From positions 1 through 12,810 of the forward strand of contig JALNXF010000016.1 in NCBI GenBank assembly GCA_023230505.1: a stretch of DNA of 12,810 bases, given 5' to 3'. Below are positions 7,738-12,810 of this stretch, piece after piece. Numbering within the stretch: position 1 is the stretch's first letter; the number at the start of each line of letters is the position of its first letter. A model generated the notes under the pieces. That model was not told the origin of the DNA, made no database searches, and was given only the letters and a program-made list of their open reading frames with translations. Source of the stretch: Candidatus Altimarinota bacterium. GTDB lineage: Bacteria; Patescibacteriota; Gracilibacteria; BD1-5; UBA2023. The position numbers were made by a program, and so were the translations under genes.

Positions 7738-8781
7738 TTATTTATTTTCAAAAGTTTTTATTAGATTGCAGATTGTTGTAACGTCATCTACAGAAACATC
7801 GTGGTGTAAGGGAAGTATCATATATTTATTTTCTAACTCATCCATATTTTTGAAATTTTTTCGACCTCCGAATACTGTATATTTATCATTTCTATAATGG
7901 TAGATACCAGTTTCAACACCGTTTTCTTTTAAGAAGTTCATCAGCTCTTCTCGTTTATCTGAAAAATAAGTAGCAAACCAAATATGGGCTTCAATACCAT
8001 TCCTTTCGTATTCATTAATAAGAGATCGGCGGTGATTTATTAACTTATCTATTGATTTCATATTACCCAAACCAATAGCCGCGGTAATATCATTCATATG
8101 ATATTTATACCCAGCTTCTAAAAGATCTGTATCACCTTGTTTTTGTTTTAAATCTCGATCGTAACCAAACCAGCGTAGTCTTTTAGCTTTGTTAAAAAGG
8201 TTAGTGTCTTTAACTATCAACATTCCACCATCACCAGAGGTTAATGTTTTAATTGCTTGCAAAGAAACACAAGTAAAATCTGCTTTACCCCAAAAATTAG
8301 ATCCAATAACTTGAGCAGCATCTTCAATTAATTTAATGTTTTTTTCTTTTGCAATTTCCAGTAATTCTTTTAATCCTCTATTATTGCCTCCAAAATGAAC
8401 AAAGATTATGGCCTTAGTTTTGGTTGTTATCTTTGCTTTAACGTCTTCAATTGAAATATTTAAATCTTTATCAATATCGGCAAAAACAATAGTAGCTTTT
8501 CTCCTAATTAAGGGAAGGTTCGTAGCAGTACAAGTCAAAATCGGTGTAATAACCTCGTCACCTTCTTGGATATCGGCAAGTTCATAAGCCAATTCTAGAG
8601 CTGTTGTTCCAGAATTTAATGCACACACATTTTCTAATTGAAATTTTTCAGAGAAGAGCTTTTCAAACTCTTTAACGCGTGGACCTTCTGCCAACTGACC
8701 ACTCCTAAGTGTTTTAATAACATTTAGGATTGCATAAAAATTAACGTATGGTTTAAATAATTTTATTTTTTTTCTTGACAT
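7738..8781 (-). CDS. DegT/DnrJ/EryC1/StrS family sugar aminotransferase
   Basis: PLP-dependent enzyme that transfers an amino group, usually from glutamate, to a keto-sugar nucleotide, giving an amino-deoxy sugar. The 347-residue product shows the family's landmarks: phosphate-binding NSGTTAL (56-62), LIEDAAQ (151-157) with D154 contacting the PLP ring nitrogen, the Schiff-base lysine K178 in SLQAIKTLTSGDGG (173-186), and YKYHMNDITAAIG (225-237). It is somewhat shorter than most members (about 370-400); the segment between the helix near 260 and LMNFLKENGVETGIYHY (280-296) seems trimmed. The gene directly follows the dehydratase-like gene (19-base overlap), the usual pairing for making 3- or 4-amino sugars. 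The exact keto-sugar substrate and amination position are not readable. Its ATG has only a distant GAAGGA, 14 bases upstream, too far to be a normal ribosome-binding site. Confidence 0.9.
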   Translation of the reverse strand: MSRKKIKLFKPYVNFYAILNVIKTLRSGQLAEGPRVKEFEKLFSEKFQLENVCALNSGTTALELAYELADIQEGDEVITPILTCTATNLPLIRRKATIVFADIDKDLNISIEDVKAKITTKTKAIIFVHFGGNNRGLKELLEIAKEKNIKLIEDAAQVIGSNFWGKADFTCVSLQAIKTLTSGDGGMLIVKDTNLFNKAKRLRWFGYDRDLKQKQGDTDLLEAGYKYHMNDITAAIGLGNMKSIDKLINHRRSLINEYERNGIEAHIWFATYFSDKREELMNFLKENGVETGIYHYRNDKYTVFGGRKNFKNMDELENKYMILPLHHDVSVDDVTTICNLIKTFENK

Positions 8782-9683
8782 AAATATTCTTTTAATCCTT
8801 CTTCAAACGAATACAAAGGTTTCCATCCCAACTCTTCTTTTAAACGTGTTCCATCCATCTGATATTTTGAATCCATGCCTTCACGATGACTAGGGTGAGT
8901 AGAGCATTTTTTTCCTGTTACTTTTTCTGCTATTTCGATTATCTCCTCGACTGTATAACCGTCATTTAAAGTTACATTATATGTACGATCTCCTTTTTCC
9001 AAAATTAAATCAATAACCGGTGGTATGTTTTTAACATAAATATATTCTCTGTATCCTTTTCCTTTGTTGTGTAAGGGGATAGAATATTCTCCGTTAAGAC
9101 TGTCTTTTATAGCAGGCATAATTTTACGTCTATCTTGTCTGTGTCCAAAAACATTACAAAATCTTGTTTCAGCAGTCTTATCTCTCAGTTCTTTAAAACT
9201 GTTATCATATGCTAATCTCATTAGAGAACCAGTAGCTTTTGAACAAGAATATGGATTTTTTGGAAAAATGATCTCGGTTTCTTTTTTAGGATGTTCACAT
9301 TCACCGTACACTTCATCTGTAGATATGTAAATAAGTTTTTTAAAATTCGGTATCTGTTTACATGCCTCGAAGATATTAATATTTCCTAATATGTTATCTA
9401 CCATTGTTTCGTAAGAGTATTTAATTGAAAAATCAACATCTGATATTGCTGCTGCGTGTATGATATATTCTGGATTTTCTTCAATAATCAGATCTATAAC
9501 TTCAGGTGAAGATACGTTTATTTTATAATACTTAAAAGAACCATTAATAATTTCGGGATGAGAACCAGAGGATTCGTTATCTAGTACTACTACGGCCCAC
9601 CCTTTATTAACAAAATACTCTGTTACATAAGAAAAGATAAAACCTAATCCGCCGGTTATCAAGATTTTAGGTGTTTTACGCAT
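8763..9683 (-). CDS. NAD-dependent nucleotide-sugar dehydratase/epimerase (extended SDR)
   Basis: Extended short-chain dehydrogenase acting on a nucleotide sugar, most like dTDP-glucose 4,6-dehydratase, making the 4-keto intermediate for the aminotransferase encoded next. With the start at 9683 the protein has 306 residues: nucleotide-binding ILITGGLGFIF (7-17), STDEVYG (121-127) whose Thr-Asp-Glu triad is the dehydratase signature, catalytic YSCSK (145-149), and REYIYVKN (212-219), matching the family's RxxxYVxD loop. The third glycine of the usual GxxGxxG is Phe here. An upstream in-frame ATG at 9695 exists, but it overlaps the -10 box of the best promoter, whose transcript should begin near 9687, so I prefer the second ATG at 9683, which also gives a normal family N-terminus. 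It is the first gene of the operon. A UDP-sugar epimerase or decarboxylase role is the alternative. Confidence 0.82.
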   Translation of the reverse strand: MRKTPKILITGGLGFIFSYVTEYFVNKGWAVVVLDNESSGSHPEIINGSFKYYKINVSSPEVIDLIIEENPEYIIHAAAISDVDFSIKYSYETMVDNILGNINIFEACKQIPNFKKLIYISTDEVYGECEHPKKETEIIFPKNPYSCSKATGSLMRLAYDNSFKELRDKTAETRFCNVFGHRQDRRKIMPAIKDSLNGEYSIPLHNKGKGYREYIYVKNIPPVIDLILEKGDRTYNVTLNDGYTVEEIIEIAEKVTGKKCSTHPSHREGMDSKYQMDGTRLKEELGWKPLYSFEEGLKEYLCQEKK

Positions 9684-9688
9684 ACAGG

Positions 9689-9716
9689 TTGTCATTATAT
9701 GTAATAATGATATTAT
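9689..9716 (+). promoter_or_regulatory. Plus-strand promoter of the divergent gene at 9726
   Basis: TTGTCA (9689-9694, five of six matches to TTGACA), a 16-base spacer, then TATTAT (9711-9716, five of six matches to TATAAT). The predicted start, about 9723, is only 3 bases before the ATG at 9726, so the message would be leaderless; no Shine-Dalgarno sequence is possible in that space. An imperfect dyad (AATAAT 9703-9708 with ATTATT 9712-9717, and TATGTA 9698-9703 with TACATA 9721-9726) covers both promoters and could be an operator, though the arms are offset and AT-rich. Confidence 0.55.
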
Positions 9717-9722
9717 TGTCTA
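9694..9722 (-). promoter_or_regulatory. Minus-strand promoter of the glycan operon
   Basis: Read on the minus strand: TAGACA (9722-9717, five of six matches to TTGACA), a 17-base spacer, then a perfect TATAAT (9699-9694). The expected start of transcription near 9687 leaves about 4 bases before the ATG at 9683, so the mRNA would be almost leaderless. The -10 box covers the alternative ATG at 9695. It fully overlaps a promoter firing the other way. Confidence 0.65.
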
Positions 9723-9725
9723 CAT

Positions 9726-10409
9726 ATGAAAACAGCGATATTGTTACCAACCGCTTTCGTTACAACAAGTTCAGATCGACCAGACAGAGACACAAGAATA
9801 TCTCAATATATCAATGGTTTTAATAAAATATCAGAGTTTATAAGCAAACATCCAGAATTAAATTTAGATGTTTATGTTGTGGATAGTACAGTAGAGAATG
9901 AAGATTCTATAGATCCACTTTTGAATCAATCTATTAACTCAATTAAAAATCTAAAAGGAAAGTTTTATTTTATAAATAATGAATATGGAAAGATTAATAA
10001 GGGTGCGGGTCTTATTGTTCAATGGAAATATGCTTTATCTAAAATTGGTGATCAATATGATTATGTTATCCATTTTGAACCAAGACAAAGACTAACAGAC
10101 TTCTCTTTCTTTGAAAGATTTGTAGCAAATCCACAAAATTACGCTCGTTCTTGGTTTCCTAAAGCTAAAAAGTTTAAAGTAATTCCAATTACATTAAGTC
10201 AAATATTAACAGGGATGATTGCACTCAATAGAAATGATCTTGAAAAATATTGTAATAGTGTTGATTTAGATAAAATGGTTCGAAATAGAATCAGTATAGA
10301 AGATGATATATATAAGTTTTTGACTGAAAATAATATTAAATTTGAACATGTAGATAAATTGGGTATATCATGGCACGATGTTGCTAATGATATTTACGTA
10401 GATTTATAA
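9726..10409 (+). CDS. Uncharacterised protein, possibly a GT-A-like glycosyltransferase with altered metal motif
   Basis: I cannot name the family. The 227-residue product reads like a small GT-A domain: a first strand AILLPTAFV (4-12), a DTRISQYINGFNKI helix (22-35), a strand ending DVYVVDST (48-55), then NNEYGKINKGAG (84-95) in the place where GT2 enzymes have NxGxxxARN. YVIHFEPRQ (113-121) follows where DxD would be expected, then a TGMIALNR strand, and IEDDIYKF (191-198) resembling the GT2 ED motif, with a later WHD (216-218). There is no signal peptide or membrane segment. It is the only plus-strand gene inside the glycan locus; it diverges from the operon to the left through a shared promoter region, and its last six bases overlap the end of the convergent GT11 gene. 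A glycan role is inferred from motifs and context. It could instead be a non-catalytic relative. Confidence 0.6.
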   Translation: MKTAILLPTAFVTTSSDRPDRDTRISQYINGFNKISEFISKHPELNLDVYVVDSTVENEDSIDPLLNQSINSIKNLKGKFYFINNEYGKINKGAGLIVQWKYALSKIGDQYDYVIHFEPRQRLTDFSFFERFVANPQNYARSWFPKAKKFKVIPITLSQILTGMIALNRNDLEKYCNSVDLDKMVRNRISIEDDIYKFLTENNIKFEHVDKLGISWHDVANDIYVDL

Positions 10410-11198
10410 GGTTATATATTTTTTTGGTATTAAATTTATTTCATTGAGAGCTTTTCTGTTCCATACTTTTGGTGAAATAACAATTTTTTTATCGTTATTA
10501 TTTAAAAAAGCCGACCACCAACTAAAGGTACTATTAGAGATAATGTTATTTTGACACAGACTCATTGAAAACATATCTCTTGCTGGATTTTCTTTTTGTG
10601 GTTCGATAAAGATAATTTCACAACCTTTAAGTTCATTTTTAAGAAACATTTCCTTGGCTTCAGAAATATCATCTGAAAAAATTAAAAAAGTCTTACAGCC
10701 AGTTTTTGATTTAATTAAGTCCATGGCTTTTGAAAAATAGGTTCGATCACAAATATTAACATCCTCATTTCCAACGTAGTCAGCCTTTCTTATGTGGACA
10801 GAAGTTGAGTTTTTCTCACTATATATTTCAGAATTATTTAAATTTAAAATACTTATTTTTTTCAATAAGTCAGTTTCAATTGGATTAATATAATTAATAT
10901 TTTGCCAATAACCATCAAGATATTTTTTACTTTTTACTTTTTCATAATCTACAAAAGTAAAAGCATTTTCTTGTTGATAATAAAGATTTAGAATCTTGAA
11001 AAATATCTTTCTAAAAATACCGACCTCTATTTTCCTATCCGTTATTAAAATTTCTATCTCTAATTTTCTTTCTTTATTTTTTTTGTAGAAGCTAACGTCG
11101 AATAGTACTTTTTCTTTACTAGAGTTTTCTAGGAATAGACCAAAAGCATATTGAAACAGCTGATTTCCTAATCCTCCTGATATTTTAACAATAATCAT
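10404..11198 (-). CDS. Second GT11 family glycosyltransferase (fucosyltransferase-like), short
   Basis: A 264-residue GT11-type enzyme, predicted to transfer fucose or a related sugar from a GDP-sugar. It has ISGGLGNQLFQYA (6-18), HIRKADY (135-141) in place of HIRRGDY, FSDDISEA (174-181) and SNSTFSWWSAFL (221-232) after LCQNNII. The second arginine of the donor-binding motif is replaced by lysine, while the first, which is the more critical one in characterised relatives, is kept. It is about 50 residues shorter than the other GT11 at 3274-4215, mostly between the N-terminal motif and HxRKxDY. An in-frame ATG at 11219 would add seven residues, but the ATG at 11198 gives the exact family N-terminus and forms an ATGA overlap with the stop of the upstream methyltransferase gene, a classic arrangement for coupled translation. 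Its stop overlaps the convergent plus-strand gene. Confidence 0.85.
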   Translation of the reverse strand: MIIVKISGGLGNQLFQYAFGLFLENSSKEKVLFDVSFYKKNKERKLEIEILITDRKIEVGIFRKIFFKILNLYYQQENAFTFVDYEKVKSKKYLDGYWQNINYINPIETDLLKKISILNLNNSEIYSEKNSTSVHIRKADYVGNEDVNICDRTYFSKAMDLIKSKTGCKTFLIFSDDISEAKEMFLKNELKGCEIIFIEPQKENPARDMFSMSLCQNNIISNSTFSWWSAFLNNNDKKIVISPKVWNRKALNEINLIPKKYITL

Positions 11199-12118
11199 TT
11201 TATTTTTTTTATAACACAAATATGTAAATCTCCTGGAAATATTTTATTTTTAATCAGGAAACTGTCCATTTTTTGGATAATATTCTTAATGATTTTTGGA
11301 GACTTCATCCAACTATTCTGTAATCCGGGTAAAGCAGCAACGGTTTGAAAATGCAGTATCTTTAAGTCAGATCTTTCATAAAGATCCTTATAATCATCTG
11401 CAGACGAAATTGATTCAAAGGGAGATGTTTTATGGGAATGAGCTATTGATGCTGCAAAACTTTTACTGAATGCGGTTTTAGGTATTTTTATAAATAACAA
11501 ATTCATAAATTCTTTTATATCTAACTCTATGATTGAGTGAGGTAATCTATTAAGTATAAGATAGAATAAGGCATTAGTTTTTAATTGTAGTGATTTTAAA
11601 ATCCAGGTGTCATTTATGATTAACAAACCATCTTTGTTTAATAAATTATCTAAACAGTACTCTAAGACTTTTCTAGGATAAACTAAATGATGTAGTGTTC
11701 CGTGAGTTATAATACAATCAAAATTTTGTGGAAATGATATTTCATCTATTTTATTTAAATCTCCCTTTATAGTAATTATTTTTTTATCGTACTCCTCTAT
11801 ATTTTTTTCTAAGGATATATCTATGGAAGTTATGTTTTTTATTTTTCCTAAAGATAATATTTCATTAGATAGCCAGCCATCTGCACTTCCAAGTTCTAAT
11901 ACTGAAATGTTTTCACCTAGATTTTTAATGTAATTTAATTCTAATTCAACAGTTCCTTTACGGTAAGTTTGATATATATGTGTTTCTTTTAATTTATCAA
12001 AACTGCTTATATCTCCCTCAGAATTATGATACCTACTCCAAACATTTATTTCTTCTGTAAGGAGATCATTGTATTCTTGAGAATGAATACTCATTTTTGT
12101 TTTATCGAATCTTTTCAT
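11195..12118 (-). CDS. Class I SAM-dependent methyltransferase
   Basis: Cytoplasmic methyltransferase of the Methyltransf_11/12 type, 307 residues. Motif I is SVLELGSADGWLS (72-84); D100 in ITSIDIS is the residue that usually binds the SAM ribose; IKGDLNKI (117-124) corresponds to motif II; and ITHGTLHHLVYPRKVL (137-152) plus the following GLLIINDTW are the standard post-motif layout. About 70 residues precede the SAM domain and about 130 follow it, without membrane helices; the acceptor is unknown, but a sugar of the glycan is likely from context. The ATG at 12118 begins at or next to the predicted transcription start, so this looks like the first gene of a two-gene unit with the GT11 gene; a second ATG at 12094 is possible. 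It ends in TGA, the only TGA stop in the window, which argues against a recoded TGA. Confidence 0.85.
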   Translation of the reverse strand: MKRFDKTKMSIHSQEYNDLLTEEINVWSRYHNSEGDISSFDKLKETHIYQTYRKGTVELELNYIKNLGENISVLELGSADGWLSNEILSLGKIKNITSIDISLEKNIEEYDKKIITIKGDLNKIDEISFPQNFDCIITHGTLHHLVYPRKVLEYCLDNLLNKDGLLIINDTWILKSLQLKTNALFYLILNRLPHSIIELDIKEFMNLLFIKIPKTAFSKSFAASIAHSHKTSPFESISSADDYKDLYERSDLKILHFQTVAALPGLQNSWMKSPKIIKNIIQKMDSFLIKNKIFPGDLHICVIKKIK

Positions 12119-12125
12119 GTTAATT

Positions 12126-12159
12126 ATTATAGGATAGCTTTTTTAATTTATTTTGTAAA
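12126..12159 (-). promoter_or_regulatory. Probable promoter of the methyltransferase-GT11 unit
   Basis: On the minus strand a perfect TATAAT lies at 12131-12126, placing transcription start near 12119, next to the ATG at 12118, so the mRNA would be leaderless. The best -35-like hexamer, TTTACA (12159-12154), is 22 bases upstream, too far for a standard site; a weaker -10 (TATCCT, 12136-12131) would give a 17-base spacer. The -10 is clear, the -35 is not. Confidence 0.45.
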
Positions 12160-12161
12160 AC

Positions 12162-12206
12162 CTAAGAGATATTTTTTATTATCTAAAACACAAAAATATA
12201 TCTTAG
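12162..12206 (-). terminator. Hairpin after the flippase gene, possible terminator
   Basis: Arms 12162-12176 and 12192-12206 are inverted repeats of 15 bases with one mismatch (at the seventh base from each outer end), with a 15-base loop. It lies 31 bases past the flippase stop and just upstream of the methyltransferase promoter, a fitting place for a terminator. On the minus strand the hairpin is followed by GTTTTAC and then AT-rich sequence, with no strong T run, and the stem is mostly A-T, so termination is uncertain. A protein-binding site is another option. The remaining part of the 119-base gap (12119-12237) shows nothing else. Confidence 0.4.
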
Positions 12207-12237
12207 AACTTGTCCCGGTTTTAACTATTTTTATATT

Positions 12238-12810
12238 TTAACTCCGTAAGGTTTTTTTGAAATCCGATCTAACTTTTTTAGAAACAAAAGGAATTAAACA
12301 TACCATGGAATATGAAATGGCTGTAGCAATTGCTGCGCCAGCCATACCCATTCTAGGTATTAAAATAATGTTTAAAATAATATTTAAGGCCATGGCAATA
12401 AAGGAGTTTAAGAAAATTAAAACCTTGTTATTTTCACTTAATAGATAGTTGTTCATTAAGAGACCTAAGAAAGTACCAATTAATGAAAAACTGTAAATGC
12501 TTAAAATAATAACTGAGCCAGAAAATTCTTTTCCATATAAGGTGTAGATGATTAGTTTTGAGAATAAAACATTACCAATACTTAATACAATTGAAATTGT
12601 TAACATAAGAATAAAGACCAGCTTTATTCTCTTAAAATATTTTTGTTCGTTATTTTTAGAGTTAATCATGGCGGGGAAGAGTGAGGCCATTAGAATATTT
12701 GGAATCATGTACCAAACCTCAGTTAGTCTAACAGCCGCATCATAGATACCAACTGATTTTGTATCTATCATATTTTGAATCATAACTTGGTCTATTCGAG
12801 TATAAATAAG
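12238..12810 (-). CDS. Wzx-type polysaccharide flippase, C-terminal part (cut by right edge)
   Basis: Integral membrane transporter of the MATE/MOP exporter superfamily that flips lipid-linked glycan units across the cytoplasmic membrane. The frame is open to the right edge; 190 residues are visible, compared with about 420-480 for whole family members, so the N-terminal helices are outside the window and the ATG at 12783 is internal. Near the visible start TRIDQVMIQ followed by VGIYDAAVRLTEVWYMIPN is a recognisable Wzx/RfbX signature. Several hydrophobic segments follow, including those around ILMLTISIVLSIGNVLF, VIILSIYSFSLIGTFLGLL, VLIFLNSFIAMALNIILN and GAAIATAISYSMVCLIPF, then a short basic tail. 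It supports the reading of the whole locus as one that makes and exports an undecaprenyl-linked surface glycan. It ends in TAA, 119 bases before the methyltransferase gene. Confidence 0.88.
   Translation of the reverse strand, partial: LIYTRIDQVMIQNMIDTKSVGIYDAAVRLTEVWYMIPNILMASLFPAMINSKNNEQKYFKRIKLVFILMLTISIVLSIGNVLFSKLIIYTLYGKEFSGSVIILSIYSFSLIGTFLGLLMNNYLLSENNKVLIFLNSFIAMALNIILNIILIPRMGMAGAAIATAISYSMVCLIPFVSKKVRSDFKKTLRS

Noticed and set aside
10365..10393. Hairpin ATATCAT...ATGATAT near the end of the plus-strand gene as a terminator
   Set aside because: The arms are only seven bases, lie inside coding sequence and are followed by no T run on either strand.
11195..12118. Recoded TGA (glycine, as in Gracilibacteria/SR1)
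   Set aside because: No in-frame TGA occurs in the real genes, glycines use GGN, and one gene ends at TGA within an ATGA coupling overlap, so the standard code fits.
12238..12783. A complete small membrane protein starting at ATG 12783
   Set aside because: The frame continues to the right edge with LIYTRIDQV, part of the flippase signature; the ATG is internal.
1..12810. CRISPR array, tRNA/rRNA genes, transposase or insertion-sequence ends
   Set aside because: No regularly spaced repeats, RNA-gene folds or transposase motifs were seen, and nearly all the window is occupied by coding sequence.

Overview
The window looks like a stretch of a small, AT-rich bacterial genome, most likely a Candidate Phyla Radiation (Patescibacteria/Parcubacteria-like) lineage. 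The grounds are: strong A+T bias, genes that overlap or nearly abut, none of the 11 visible start codons carrying a good Shine-Dalgarno motif, three promoter-like sites that predict leaderless or nearly leaderless mRNAs, and a stand-alone VirD4/TraG-like ATPase of a type I associate with these phyla. The code appears standard: no real gene has an in-frame TGA, and one gene ends in TGA. The taxonomic call is inference; no marker gene settles it.

Left region (1-2420, plus strand): the 3' part of a MurC-type peptidoglycan ligase gene, then a complete gene for a soluble conjugation-type coupling ATPase with a long charged tail, driven by its own extended -10 promoter. These are housekeeping or DNA/secretion genes and are visibly less AT-rich than what follows (sampled lines only).

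Middle region (2438-9683, minus strand, read right to left): a compact seven-gene run joined by 8-19 nt overlaps or 1-9 nt gaps. The order is sugar-nucleotide dehydratase/epimerase, DegT-type PLP aminotransferase, a methyltransferase fused to a GT-D-like domain, a GT-B glycosyltransferase, an FkbM methyltransferase, a GT11 (fucosyltransferase-type) enzyme and a GT2 glycosyltransferase. The first two would make an amino-deoxy sugar nucleotide, the glycosyltransferases assemble a glycan, and the methyltransferases decorate or cap it.

Right region (9689-12810): a bidirectional promoter of about 34 bp separates the operon from a plus-strand gene of unrecognised family (9726-10409) that resembles a GT-A glycosyltransferase with an altered metal motif. 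Facing it on the minus strand are a second, shorter GT11 enzyme and a SAM methyltransferase (coupled by an ATGA overlap), with a leaderless-type promoter and a hairpin before them, and then the C-terminal part of a Wzx-type flippase that runs off the right edge. Together 2438-12810 is a surface-glycan (O-antigen- or capsule-like) synthesis and export locus. No RNA gene, CRISPR array, transposase or gene-free stretch over 300 bases was found; the longest gap is 119 bases.
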